Of a DNA stretch of 64,000 nt, positions 32,040-44,134 are shown in pieces; position 1 is the stretch's first letter; every line of letters begins with the position of its first letter. A model generated the notes under the pieces. That model saw nothing but the letters and a program-made list of their open reading frames with translations. It ran no database searches and was not told where the DNA came from. The position numbers and the translations under genes are program-made. Origin of the DNA: Corylus avellana (lineage: Eukaryota; Streptophyta; Magnoliopsida; Fagales; Betulaceae); the NCBI RefSeq assembly GCF_901000735.1, contig NC_081551.1, positions 4,763,420 to 4,827,419 of the forward strand, read 5' to 3'.

Positions 32040-33326
32040 TCAGAGGCCATGGTGATCCTCGATCTCCACCGTCGGTTTGAATTGAGGCATAGGAACCTCA
32101 GCGCAACCTCCTTTCCCTCCCACAGCATCACAGACTTCATTCACCGTCCGATCTGAGGCTAGGCGATCCGCACCGTTGGATCCTCCTCCGCCAAGAATCT
32201 GATCGTATGCTGAAGCTACGGGATGAATATGCGGGAACGGCAAGAACACGCTGTGCACCACGATCTTAAGGTTGCGCATGACTTCGGGAGCCTTGATTCT
32301 CACGTAGTTTATCCTTATCGGCTCGGCCAGCAAGCCTTCACCGGCGGTGGTGACCATCAGTGACTGACCTCGCTCGAGCGTCGGTAAAGTCGACTCCACA
32401 GGAAGCTTCTCAAGATCCGATAATGTAAGGAAACGGTTCGGCACGATGTGGAAACGGACATTGCTGATGTAGGAGTGAGAGCCGGTGAAGATCGAGAGGT
32501 CGTCCACGGCGAACACTGTCATGTTGTTGAGGCCGACAAGATCAGCGTACTTGACCCTCATGGCGAGCGCCAAGATGCTAAACCCGTTGTTGCGGAGCCT
32601 GAGCATGGCGTCCCTGAGCATCAGGCGCATAATAGAGGGGTGGACCTGGTGTGCCTCCGCGCGGTCATGATGGAACGGGAAGGAGAGCGAGGTCATCCTC
32701 TCGAGGTCGCAAGAGAACGGAGAAAGAGGAGCCATGAAGCCTTGGAGGCCGTGGACGATGACGAGGCCGTTGTTGAAGAGATCGGGACGCGTCACCTCCA
32801 CTCCATCGACGAACACCTTGGCAGAGGCGACGGTGTCGTTTCCGTTCTTGGACCTCTCGGAGGTGACGGTAATGCAGCGGCCTGGGCTCAAGGTCTCGAT
32901 CTTCGAGCCGAACGGGAGCTTCCGGAGATAGTTGATGGTGAAAGCGCCAGGAATGAGGTGTTCGCGGAGGATGTTGGCGACGGAGCAAGAGTCACAGGCC
33001 CGAAGGGAGGAGTCGGTGGGAGCGAAGAGAGTGGAGGGACCGGTCCAGGCCATGGAGGTGGTGGATTCAGAGAGTGAGGGTGCGGCAGTGGCTAGCTCGT
33101 GGTAGCCAAGATGAGAGAGGATCGCAGGGAGGAGAGCTGTGTGGGAGAAGAACGAATGGTCTTGGGGAGATTGTTGTGGTGATGCTGCTGGTGGTGATGA
33201 AATTGAATTTATTGAAGGCGTGAAGCTTTGCTCGAGTCCTTCAATGGTGATCGAGCTGGAGAAGCAGAGCGATGCAAGGAACGAGATCACCACGAGGGCC
33301 CCTGCGAGTCGCAGAGAGGTCGCCAT
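32040..33326 (-). CDS. Fasciclin-like arabinogalactan protein, FLA21-like, 428 residues
   Basis: Single-exon minus-strand gene. I start at the ATG at 33326 (MATSLRLAGA) because a signal peptide follows directly; the open frame extends upstream to 33497 without sense. Residues 1-25 are the signal peptide, then a Ser/Pro/Gln-rich stretch (40-57), FAS1 domain 1 (about 62-200: TLFAPTDSSL, then VFVDGVEV and NNGLVIVHGLQGFM), a linker, and FAS1 domain 2 (about 232-365: NNMTVFAVDDLSIF and ISNVRFHIVPNR). No GPI-anchor signal is evident at the C-terminus (EIEDHHGL). Family role: secreted cell-wall/apoplast glycoproteins in cell adhesion. It is the only intact copy of three. A TATA-like TTTAAATA lies 45-53 bp upstream, so the leader must be very short. 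Confidence 0.92.
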   Translation of the reverse strand: MATSLRLAGALVVISFLASLCFSSSITIEGLEQSFTPSINSISSPPAASPQQSPQDHSFFSHTALLPAILSHLGYHELATAAPSLSESTTSMAWTGPSTLFAPTDSSLRACDSCSVANILREHLIPGAFTINYLRKLPFGSKIETLSPGRCITVTSERSKNGNDTVASAKVFVDGVEVTRPDLFNNGLVIVHGLQGFMAPLSPFSCDLERMTSLSFPFHHDRAEAHQVHPSIMRLMLRDAMLRLRNNGFSILALAMRVKYADLVGLNNMTVFAVDDLSIFTGSHSYISNVRFHIVPNRFLTLSDLEKLPVESTLPTLERGQSLMVTTAGEGLLAEPIRINYVRIKAPEVMRNLKIVVHSVFLPFPHIHPVASAYDQILGGGGSNGADRLASDRTVNEVCDAVGGKGGCAEVPMPQFKPTVEIEDHHGL

Positions 33327-33370
33327 GGGAGTGAGAGAGCGTAATGGGTGAAAGGAAACCAGGAAGTGGG

Positions 33371-33379
33371 TATTTAAAG
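33371..33379 (-). promoter_or_regulatory. TATA-like box of the FLA gene
   Basis: CCTTTAAATA on the minus strand, about 45-55 bp before the ATG. The matching position reads TTTAATACC in pseudogene 2 and is disrupted by an insertion in pseudogene 1. The GGGAGCGTGA / GGCGCGTGG motifs further upstream (about 33430-33455) are conserved in all three copies and may be regulatory. Confidence 0.5.
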
Positions 33380-34220
33380 GGAAAATGTAGGGGCGTACGG
33401 AGCAGTTACTGGAGTTTGTTAGGGGAGCTACGCGCGCGTGACGGAGGCGCGTGCTATGAGGATCGCGGAGCATGCAGGTCGCATGCTTGTTAGACATTTT
33501 TCATTCAGTTAGTTTTGGCGGGAACTTTGAAAACAGAAAGAAGGAGCCCAAATCATGAACCAGGGGTTGTTTCGTGAATCGCGACTCACTGGACGGCTAT
33601 TTTATCAACCCAGTCATGACGTGGCAGGGATGGAGCACTCCTCTACTCCCCAAGACGAAGCATTGCACCGTTGACCTTTTGAGTCTTGACTCTTGAGAGT
33701 TGAGTCCACACGAAAACGATGACATTTCCAACGTACAATCAAGTGAAGCGAGATTTATAGGACAGAGCGAAATACATGGGAAATAAAGTTCCCAGAGTTT
33801 ATCCCTTTATCTAGAATCTTTCCTCTTAAATTCCTCAACGAGGCAAAACCGCCACGTTAATAAAACAGGCTTACAGCTTTGAATGAGGAACTTAATTAGG
33901 TTTTAATTCCCCTGTGTTAGCTATTGCTTCAAGGGTTACAATCTTCCAGTCGATGAAAGCTAAGCAGCAAGATAGGGCATTATTGAATTACTAAATTACC
34001 CATAGATTCTGAATAAATGACTAGAGTGCTAATGTGTCATTTCCTCCCTTGTCAGCCTTGCCAATTGTTACGACACCAGCTCATACATAGCAATTATGCT
34101 TAATTTTCCAAAGGCTTATCAATTGTCCTCCTTTTTGGGTACACACGGGGATTTGCTTCGTCTCCGGTCTCCCCAATATAATCTGGTTCATTGCTTTTCA
34201 GTGTGTAGATCACGAAAGCA

Positions 34221-37200
34221 ATGGGTCGGAAGGTTGACATGAAGAAGATAGAAAATATAACGAAATGTCAAGTTACATTCTCTAAACGCAGAAGCAGTCT
34301 GTTCAAAAAGGCCCACGAAATATCGGTCTTGTGCGACGTCGACGTCGCGCTCGTCGCCTTCTCTCCCTCCGGTCGCCTTGGCAAGTTTTGCAGCCGGAAA
34401 AGGTCAGCCAGACAGGCACCGACCCTTGAAATTGAATTGAGCTTAATCGATTTGATTTCCTATGTGAATTCTTTTTTCTTTTTTTCTTTTCACAGGATTG
34501 AAGATGTGCTTGAACGGTACATAGACTTATCACCAGATAAAAGATACCAGTATGACAAAATATATCCCAACCTCGTTAATTATTATTGTTGATATTCTGT
34601 TATTGTTGTTGTTAATCTTCCTTTTGTATTGCGCTTGTTTGGCATGAAATTGGGCCGGTGAATATTATATTGCCATCAATTTATTAAACAGTCGCATAAA
34701 GAACCTCGAGGTACATTTTATATTTTTATTTTATAAATATTCTATAATGTTAATTAAATTTTTTTTCTTTTAATAATGTCTGATATAAAGGATGGTTGGA
34801 ACTGACATTAATTACCAGCTTAGTTTTTATTTTACAATATTAATGTGGTAGGCTTAATCAAATAATTTAGAAATTAATTAAAACTATCACGTCAGCTTGT
34901 GTCATAAAAATAAAAAATAAAATAGTTTCTACCGCAATATTATTATTTTTTTGGCCGGTCTGATTGAAAGTTTCCATATAATATGCATGCAGAAAAAGCT
35001 GGATATGCTGAGGCAGCTTGGACACATTAAGGGTGACGAAAGCAAATTGCATCATCTCAATAATCTGTATGTTTTCTCTCTTTCTCTTGCACCTGCATGC
35101 ACACACAGACACTCAAATCGTGCGTACAACTATGGAATCCGATTACGTGGCAAACATACGTTTAATTTACCACATGATCAGCCCAAGGGATAACATTTCC
35201 ACGTCCTATTTTGTTGACTTGTATTCCATATAATAAGATAATTGATCTCTAATTTAGTGTCTTCAAATCCTTTTTTTTTTTTTTATGAACATTTTATTTA
35301 AATTTTCCCATATTCACTCTTTCAAATTGCATTTTGGTGGAGAATTTTAGAAAGAAGTTACAATATATAGAAGCATGCACCCCGAATTGGTTATTTATTA
35401 CATTCTAATGTAGTTGCCTTTACTCATGATGCATTACCACATCTTCTGGCTTGGCATTCATCTTGGAATCTATTGCTCTCAGAATCAAAGTAAGTTCTTG
35501 TGTTCTTGAATTAATTTCCTTTTGACCAAATAATGCTTCCAATATTATCATTATTTTCATGTTTAATTAACGCTGACAATTAATTTGATTACTAACTTTC
35601 CCACAGCATGTTGAGCTAAAAGTACATACGTCCACAATTGAACTAGAAATACTCAAGGCCAATCTCAGGTCAGTTATCTCGACATCGTTCAATGAACTAT
35701 TATTAGAGATCTCCAACAATTTTGTTGTTCAAATTACTAATAATCAAGGTAATAAATATGATAAAGCCTCTACGGGGGGCCTACTTGCTCAGATAAATAG
35801 ACCCTATAAAGACAATTTGGACAACAAATTGCTTGGAATTTATATCGGTTACGACGACACTACTCAAATTGTTATTTCTCTGAAATTCATTACAGGAATT
35901 ACGAGCCAAACCTGGAATGTGATCCTTCACTAGCTCAACTCTTGCGGTGTGAGAAAAGTCTAAAAAACTCTTTACAAAGAGTCCTAAATAGAAAAGTAAG
36001 TTCCAACTTTCCCTTAAGCTTGTTTATCATCTTTCCCTTGTTTGTTTCTTTATTTGATTCTTTTCTCTCTCTTCCATTTTCTGTAATTTTTAATTTACCA
36101 GAGAACTCTGCTTGCTAATTTGTCACCTTCACATGAAACATTCAGAGTTCAGGTACGATTTATTGATGTAATTAACCAAAATAGGTGAAAAGGAAATAAT
36201 TCTTTCCAATTATGTTTATTCTTATTACTTGTAATTAATTAATGATATAACATGGTGGCTGAGCAGAGAAATCAAATGAGGTTTGGCACACAAGTTTGTG
36301 CACCAATTGCATTCGAAAATGGTGGGAATGAACTGATGAACTGGGCAACTCAAAACCCTACTTCTAGCCAACTCCTACTGCAACTAGATCCTTGGATTAG
36401 TCCTTACAGGTTTTCTCATCATCGTCATCATCATTAACTATTATTTATCGTTATTCAAGTGAGACAAATGTTTCTAATTTCTGCCTTTAATCTTCAAAAT
36501 ATTACTCCACTAACAACATTGAACTGAATTCGTACCCATTTTATAAGTTTTGCACTCTAAAAAGTATCATTAATTTTTTTTTTCTTCTTCCTAGTGCATG
36601 TGCTTTTCAATGTTTCATTCTCCATGCACTAAATTTACTGCAGGTGTATGATGTTTATGATGTTATTTTGTATGATGTATATGATGTCTAAGTTATTTTG
36701 CAACCTTATCCATTATTGTGTATTGGTGTATTGAATATGATGTTTAATTTATTATCATGTAGCTCCCTTAACCAATATTTTTTTTTCAAAAAAAAAAAAA
36801 TTATTCATACACTTCCTGGCACATGGATTGCCAGGAAATAAACTTCCTGGCACACGAAAGTCTATCTTTCTGACACGCGTTACTGGCATACCTTATTTGC
36901 CAGCATTTTATGGCACACATTATTTGTCAAGGTAATATTTTTCTAGACACTCGCCTGTGGTATTTAGTAACTACCAAGAATTAAACGGCAAGATTGTATT
37001 TCCTGGTATTTAATACATACAAGCTGGCATTTAATTTATGCCAGGAGAGGACCGGTTGGTTATTCTTGAGGGGCAAAATTGTCCAAAAAAGTAAAATTAC
37101 AATTTTATCCCTTAAAAATAACCAACCGGTTCCTCTCCATTTCTTCTTTTTGTAGTGAAAGAACAGAGTTATCGCTAGCTCACAAATTTGGTATATAGAA

Positions 37201-39209
37201 TAGGTTGAATCTCGAAACTTGACGTTTGAAAATAGAAATACCACAAAATAATAAGGTTATTGGTCTTAAATGCTCAAATTTGCTGGTAGCAATGGCAATC
37301 ATTTTATTTGTAGTGTCATGATCTTAGCCCTTATAAAAGAAATAAATCCTAAAAAATGGTGAAGGATCAAAGGCATCATGGTACTATAGGAATTTTACTT
37401 CAATACTTACAATTGAGCAAATGGAAATCCCACTAAAACCGGACTACTGGGTACAGATAGCATACCTCAAGAGCAGTCATATATATTCGGTTAAGTAAAT
37501 TTATTTATTTTAGCTAAAAAATCACATCTTTTTATTTTAGCTACCACACCTTCATTATTTCATTTAAATGTTATTTTCAAGAATTTCTTAATTCTTTCTT
37601 TGTTTATCCTTAAAAAAGGCAAGCAATAACATAATTTTGTGAGTGAACGGTGCTAACCAAATTTCACTTATTTCAGCAATTTGGTGAGCCGAATGCAAAG
37701 CATTTTGAACTCATTTTAACATTATAACTAGCCAAGATGAGAATGCTCTTTCTCTCTCCAACCTTCATATGGAATGTGAATGCCGATAGGTGTCCTATGT
37801 CTTTTATTACAAGTTTTTTACAAATTGACATAGTCTATGTGTCACTTACCATGTCAACCACTAAATAATTATGTTTATTTGTCAAATTTTATTGCTTAAT
37901 TTTTTTCTTCTTTGTGGCACCACGTGGAATTCATAGAAACTGCCACATAAGTTTGTAAGGATATTATAGTAGAAATGGTAAGTACATAAGTTTCCTACAA
38001 ATGTGTCACTTAGTATGTAAGAAACAATTTTTGTTTTGCTTTAAATAGCATTAATAAGAATGCATGTGCTTCTCACGTGCTTAAATGACATGTGCTATTT
38101 TTTAGAAGTCGGGTGTAGGAAGTCCTACAATTGTAGGAGATTTCTGTCCAAATTTTAGTACTCTAAGCATGTTCGTTATAGTTAGATGGAATACAAATCA
38201 CTTCCATGATACAAATCACACACCAACATTCTCTTGCAGTTCCAAGACCCGAAAAAGCATACTTGAAGATCTACTTGATCAGGCAAAGGGTAAATCCGTA
38301 TGCCGTGGCCTACCCGGCGCATCCGACAAGAACACATCCGACATCCCCATGACAGCTTTCCCTTCCATATACCAATCCGGACTCTTGTCCACAACTTCAG
38401 GAACTCAAATTCCATCAACGTCCACTTATGCTCCGATTCAGGTACTTATTATATCTCTGTAAATCATTATTTTTTGTTCAACCAAGTACAACTCAATTAG
38501 AGTTCTGTAAATTGCTCTCACTGATGTAAATTCTACCACTTTTGGAAACAGAACCATCTTAATTTGCAAAATGGTGTTGACCATAATCCTAATGAGAAAA
38601 TTAGCTGGCTCAATACCACTCAGAAAATGAATGTGAATCTACCTCTGCCCTCCAAGAAGTAAGTATATTATAAGTCTAATTACTATTTATACATCTCTAT
38701 TCTTGATTATTGATTGTTCTGCACATGTTATATCTTACATAGCAACAGTTTATTTGTTCTCATTCAATTCCTTTGTAATTTATATATTTCAGGCCTTTGT
38801 CCCCACTAGGATGTGAACTTTTTTTGGGTAATACCGTTGCCGCCTGCAGCATCGCCTCCTCCTCCTCCAGCAACAAAAATTGCGGTTTTGATGCAGTTGA
38901 GAAAGTCCTAGCGGCTCATAGTCGAGTGCATCCGCTACCCGAATCCCCGGCGAACTCATTTTTGCCAACTAAATTTTCTATTGAGGTCAGATAATGCAGA
39001 TGAAACCCAATGAACTCATTTTTACCTATTAAGTTTTTGCCAACAATGTACACTCACTTTATATTGTCATGTCATGTAAGCAGGGCACAATGGGAAATGT
39101 GTCAAATGACACACTCATGAATAGTGCAGCAAACCAGGAGGATTGCTCATGGGAATTCGATGGCCTTGCAGAAAACTTGAACCTTGAGGATCTTGAGATT
39201 TTACTCTGA
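34221..39209 (+). CDS. MIKC*-type MADS-box transcription factor, 13 exons, 439 residues
   Basis: Exons: 34221-34402, 34496-34549, 34692-34710, 34993-35066, 35491-35497 (inferred 7-nt micro-exon), 35607-35668, 35896-35995, 36102-36152, 36267-36409, 38240-38441, 38552-38658, 38793-38985, 39084-39209; frame is kept at every junction. The MADS domain occupies residues 1-60 ([36 protein letters not shown]), then [12 protein letters not shown], a K-like region ([20 protein letters not shown]) and a long C-terminal region. The short exons of 54 and 19 nt match the second MADS gene here and the AGL66/AGL104-like MIKC* genes. Family role: nuclear DNA-binding regulators, in Arabidopsis mostly in pollen maturation. 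The MADS domain is diverged at usually fixed positions (GRKVDMKK in place of GRVKLPIK). A 1.8-kb intron 9 holds a CACTA-like relic. Confidence 0.88.
36800..37157. mobile_element. CACTA-like relic in intron 9 of the plus-strand MADS gene
   Basis: The right end reads CACTACAAAAAGAAG on the minus strand. Inside are many copies of TGCCAGGAA / CTGGCA(T/C) motifs in both orientations, as expected for subterminal repeats, and an inverted pair GACCGGTTGGTTATT / AATAACCAACCGGTTC. I could not find the left terminus. Confidence 0.55.
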
Positions 39210-39973
39210 GTCCCAATTTGTTGGGGGAACTTACCTCGGTGACAGTTTCATAATCTCTTTTTTCTTCTTTGTTCGTTTGTTGCTCAAGCAAATGTTGGAT
39301 TGGAATTGAGATAGATCTCCATGAAATGCTCAATTCATGACAATTAAGATGTTAAATTTGTCACTGAGAGATGCTTCTTTTGGCTAAAATACATCAGTTG
39401 TCGAATTTAGACAAAATCTTGGGAAATATGGCATGCTTACAATTATAAATACATAAAAGCTACTGATATATCATTTTTCTTAACCATTTTTTCCTAATAT
39501 ATTTGATTGTTTGTTGCTAAATTTCTTGTCTAATGTCGCACACTTCTCGTTGCAAGAGGTGCTAGCACAAAATTTTAGCATCACTCATGAGAAAAACTTC
39601 TTCTCACCGGACAAAAGGATGGAAAGAGCCTCAATGGTCAAGATTCGTTTAGTCATTGTACTTTCATTTGAGGGAGTTTGCCCTCACAGTTTGCATCTTC
39701 GTTGCTATATGGCACTGGTGTGTAGTTTGGTGCAGTCTCTACCTGCTGCTGTGACATCATTGATGAAATGCTTAGCCCTGCAACTTCATTCTGAAAAAAA
39801 AAAAAATTTATTGATCATTAGTGTTTTTATAGGCTAGCTTAAGCCCCTGAATGGTTCGAGGCTCCTGTAATTCGCTAATCGAATTGCAATCAATTCAGGC
39901 AGGCAGCAATTCGGTCAACGAATTGTAGCCAATCCTGATCCTATAGCCATAATTGGTGTCATCAACTTTTGTG

Positions 39974-41996
39974 CTATATAAGAATAACCTTCATGGGAGA
40001 AAAAGAGGATGCGGGCAAGAAGGTGGCGAGGAGTTCTGTTGCAGAGCAGGAATTATGCCAAGACGGTAAGCAATCATCATCACCTGGATTGCTCATATTG
40101 TATCCTCCCATGCTGCTTGAATCCACATTTATATTACTTGTGTCATAAGGTACCTGATCATAAATTTCCGCTGGGGATTGGTTCCTGAAGTAAACTCCCA
40201 ATTATGAGCATCAAAGACAGAAAACAAAAATGTAGAAGATAAAAAAAAATTTACCCATTTCAATCGAATACATAGAAAACAAATATTTATGACAGCTAAA
40301 ATTGATCCAACGTAAAAAGGTAAAAAGACTTTTGTTTTGAAAATATAAAACAAAAAAAAAAAAAGAATCTATTAACTGTTTACCTCAGAGGGATACAAGG
40401 CGATTCAATTTCAGTTCCTACACAAATTTGCGTTGGGTTGTGTCCATTCTCTGGCAACCAAGTAGCGACGTCGTTTTCAAATGATGTTGGTAGTCCATCT
40501 TGTGTGTCCAAGTATATCTGCGTTTAATAACCTTTAAGAATTATTACAAGTAGGATTAGGATCCACCGATCCACTGAAATTCCCCAGTTTTTGAAATTGC
40601 AAATTTAGGGCGTCTATTTTAAATATAAGGGTTATTATTTTGACACGTGTCCCACTATTAATAAAATAATAAAATAATTATTTTGCAATTTTAGAAACTG
40701 AAATTTCCTTAAGACTTTCGGTGGATCTAGATCCGATGAGGTATCCCAAATTACAATAACAATTCTTAAATTTATGGCCTGAAAATAATGTCTAAAATTA
40801 TATGAAACCCACCAAATAGAAAATATATATATATAATAAAATAAAATAAAAAAATCACCTGTGCACTAGATGGGTCGTCATAGACGGATAAATGGCTATT
40901 AAGTACATTTTCCTGCAATGAAGAAATTAAATCGGTCAGTAATTGATACATTTTTTGCATGCATAAGCACCAATTATAGAAGAAAAAAAAAATAATAATA
41001 ACTATAGAAAACATGCAATAGCTAGGATCCACCTTTCTAATTTGCTCGACACGTCTCAAGGCCTCCAAAAGATGCTTCTCACACGATTCAATTTCCTCCA
41101 TTGATTTGAGCAACAGAGGGTCCGGCTCAAAAATCCTTATAACCATGGAAATAGCTTTTAATATTGGGTATCATTTCAAATATAAATTTTAATTAACCCT
41201 TCTAAATGCACATATTTCTAACCTTAATTGCTGTTCAGCCAGGTGAAGCTGATGTTGCAAATTGTTAATTTCTTTTCGGAGTTCCTGTATAAGCATTAAA
41301 AGGAAAATCAACAAATTTTTAATCTATAGCAAGAAATGAAAATATTTTTAATTATATATATGTGTATATATATATACCTCGATATCTGAATTCGTGGCCG
41401 CTGGACTGGTTGAACATGTTGTAGAGAATATCAATAAATATTTTTAAAGGAATTAAAAAAATAAAAAAAATAAAAAAAAAAATTGGTCAGTGAAAGTTAC
41501 CCAATGAAGGGCTTGATTAGATGTGTGTTTGAGGAGCTTAAAAGTGCGTTTAAAGAAGAAGAAAAATATTCGTTTGATAAAAAAAATTGAAAGTGTTTTT
41601 ACAGGTTCAAAAAGCTAAAAAATGGTCAAAACGCATTTTTGGCTAAGAGCCTATTTAGGATTGCGTTTGAAACATAGAGTTTTTAAGTTAAAAGAGGTTT
41701 TGGGGCAAAAGTTTTATTTTTAAGCTTTTGCCAAAAATGCGTTTTGGTAATTTTTAGGCTTTTTGGACCCTTAAAAACACTTTAAATTTTTTTTACCAAA
41801 TAAGTATTTTTTTTTTTCAAACGGACTTTTTGAGTGTTAAAAGCACTTTTAGGCCCCTTAAACGCAATCTCAAACAGGCACTAAAGCTTAAAAATGAAGC
41901 TTTTGTCAAAAAATAATTTTTGACTTAAAAGCTCTATTTTTCAAGCACAATCTAAAAAATGCTCGAAATGTATGATCATATATACTATATAGTAAG

Positions 41997-42031
<35 letters not shown>

Positions 42032-43423
42032 TACTTGGCAAGTTGAAGGGCTATGTCACTTTCTGTCTTGAGTTTCTTCAGGGTGATTAGTAAAAACTGC
42101 AAGGATATGATGATTAATAAGACATAAATGATTTTAAAAAACATTATTGGTGGCTGCAGAAAATAAGCATATTATGGAAGGCCCAAGACATGGTTAAAAA
42201 TATAAAGCCCACGACCAATCAATCCTGTAAGGACCCAAGGAGGCCTAATATTAGTCTATCATTACTTGCTTACTTGGGCCTAGGAGAGCCTAATATGAGG
42301 CCAACTGTTGCTAAGACCCAGAAGGGCGCAAGAGAGCCCAAGAAGACCCATAGGAGAACTTCTAAGGTCTCATTTATCCCCTTAGCTTTATTTTTAAGTT
42401 TTTTCTCAAAAATGCATTTTAGCCATTTTTAAAATGAAAAAGACAAATAAATACTTTTAAAATTTTTTACCAAACCGATCAGTTTTTTGTTTTGCACAAT
42501 TTTTAGATATTAAAAATATTTTTTAAACTCCATAACGCAATTTCAAACATGTTCTGAAATACACATGACACTTTTTTTCTCCTCGAAGTTTTCTTAGTAT
42601 TTTTTTTGAGAAGTACTAGAGAGCCAAACAAATGAACCCAGAAAAATTTCAAAACTGACGTGACAATGGTTTTTAAATTAAAAAAAATGCAATTATTTCT
42701 CTCTTGTCTGCGACTCACAGTCTGCCATATCAATTTAAAAAAATTTCTGAGTTTATTTATTTAGCTCCCTAACGCTTCTCATTTTTCTTTCCTTCAAGTT
42801 CAAAGAGATTGACTTGGGTGTCGAAATAATGTACCGACCGCCCACTAACAACCCCTTTCCTTATTTCGCAAGTGATCAATGACTAATTCGAACGTGCCAA
42901 ATTGGACCTATCAATTACCATAATACTACACTGTCGTTTGATATGTTACCTCTCTATTTTGAACAACGCTGCAAGAGAAAGAGAAATTTTTATTAATTAA
43001 CAATTCTGTTTGATGTCGAATAAAAATAAAAAATAAAAAAAAGTACCCGTTAAATTCTTACCCTCCTCTATCATGATCGGGCAGATTTATGTAACGTGCA
43101 AAAACTTCCTCGATTCTGTAAAGAAAAAAAAAAAAAAACCTTAAAACAAAATGGCTTTTATCTGCACATTATAAACAATAATGTATATTAATGGAAAACA
43201 TATGTATTCTGAAAAAAAGGAAAAGGACAATTGTGGACCTTCTCTTGCCGGAGAAGTGAGTGAGACGACCGGACGGAGAGAACATGATGAGAGCAATGTC
43301 GATGTCACAGAGAACGGAGAGCTCGTAAGCTTTTTTAACGAGCCCATTTCTCCGTTTGGAGAAGGTAACTTGCCGATTCGTGGTGTTTTCTATTCTCTTA
43401 ATTGGGAGTTTTACGCGACCCAT
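39974..43423 (-). CDS. MIKC*-type MADS-box transcription factor (AGL66/AGL104-like), 10 exons, 303 residues
   Basis: Minus-strand exons from the start: 43423-43239, 43115-43062, 42968-42950, 42096-42035, 41405-41378, 41284-41223, 41135-41033, 40912-40859, 40517-40384, 40184-39974; all junctions keep frame. MADS domain residues 1-60 ([40 protein letters not shown]), then [36 protein letters not shown], the heptad K-like region ([23 protein letters not shown]), [33 protein letters not shown], and the C-terminal [10 protein letters not shown] motif. This matches the AGL66/AGL104 branch of MIKC* (M-delta) factors, which heterodimerise to drive pollen-expressed genes. It converges with the MADS gene ending at 39209, 764 bp away. 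Several MITEs sit in its introns and upstream. Confidence 0.93.
41505..41890. mobile_element. MITE-like palindromic element in a MADS intron
   Basis: Two inverted halves: TGTGTTTGAGGAGCTTAAAAG at the left against TTTTAGGCCCCTTAAACGCAA and TCTCAAACAGGCAC at the right, and a central pair AAAACGCATTTTTGGC / CAAAAATGCGTTTTGG. No coding capacity. A related piece with AAAAATGCATTTTAGCC lies at 42380-42560. Confidence 0.6.
41999..42029. repeat. (GA)n microsatellite
   Basis: About 15 GA units, ending six bases before the donor-side edge of the minus-strand MADS exon at 42035-42096; on the transcript it is a CT tract just inside the intron. Confidence 0.85.
42608..42780. mobile_element. MITE, GAGAAGTRCTAGAGA family, copy 1
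   Basis: Begins GAGAAGTACTAGAGAGCCAA and ends with the inverted form TTAGCTCCCTAACGCTTCTC. It lies in intron 3 of the minus-strand MADS gene. It is about 75-80% alike to the copy at 44135-44313. Confidence 0.8.
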
Positions 43424-43821
43424 TAATTGATCTCGATCTCTTCCTTAAACAAGGAAAACAAAGAAAACCTCCCTCCAAAAACAAATTTTGGTGGAAAAAA
43501 GAAAAAAAGAAAAAAGAAACATATATATGCAAAAAGAGATAAGAGAAAGAGATGCGAGGGAGGTGGAGAGATACAAGGAGAGAGAGACGGATTGTTGGAT
43601 GGTTAAATCTTTATAATCTCACCTTGAAGAGTGGAAGAGTTGTTTTACAGAAAGATGAATGGACGAAATTCACTCCTTTTTGCAACACAACAATTATCAG
43701 AAAAAATAAATATTATTATAATTCATATGAAAAATTAAATAATAAAATTTTAATACATTAAATTATTAATGTCCTAATAAGTGTGAACACGTCACACTTG
43801 ATTCCAAGGGATCTGTCCTTA

Positions 43822-43930
43822 AGGGGTAATTCAATCGACAGTGGACCATGCATCATGAAGCGAAAGTCATTAGTTCGAATCCATCTCTCCCTTTCCTTGT
43901 GTGGACATGTAAAAAAAAAAAAAAAAAATT
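43822..43930 (+). mobile_element. tRNA-derived SINE, second family
   Basis: Contains GGGGTAATTCAATCGACAGT (A-box region), then AGTTCGAATCC (B box) 45 bp later, then CTTGTGTGGACATGT and a poly(A) of about 17. This is the layout of a widespread plant tRNA-derived SINE type. No clear target duplication found. It lies about 400 bp upstream of the minus-strand MADS gene. Confidence 0.75.
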
Positions 43931-44134
43931 GACAGAAAAAAAAAAGTTGAAAGAGTGATATCTATTGAGTATATATACCATTCAAATTTTATTGTAGTAA
44001 AAAATTTAAAAAGGAAAAACGAAACACTCAATACCAACCGAACTATAAGGAAGCATAGACTATATCTTAAAAAAAATTACTAATTACTTTTTTCAGTCAA
44101 TGGATAGAGTCAAATATATTTATAATATATCTTA

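Larger units (their letters stand above)
25165..34150. repeat. Segmental duplication block 3 (B3 relic, B3 gene 2, B3 palindrome, FLA gene)
   Basis: Largest copy of the B3-FLA segment. It has an internal tandem duplication of the B3 promoter and first codons (about 25500-26125 against 26445-27000), then gene 2, then the palindrome 28487-30627. From about 31670 it matches blocks 1 and 2 again through the FLA gene and its promoter. It ends next to the MADS-box gene at 34221. Confidence 0.82.

Noticed and set aside
32448..33077. Plus-strand 209-codon open frame across the FLA gene
   Set aside because: It is antisense to the FAS1 domains of an intact gene with clear homology; GC-rich coding sequence often leaves such shadows.
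34303..34533. Minus-strand frame over MADS exon 1
   Set aside because: Shadow of a MADS domain that is unmistakable on the plus strand.
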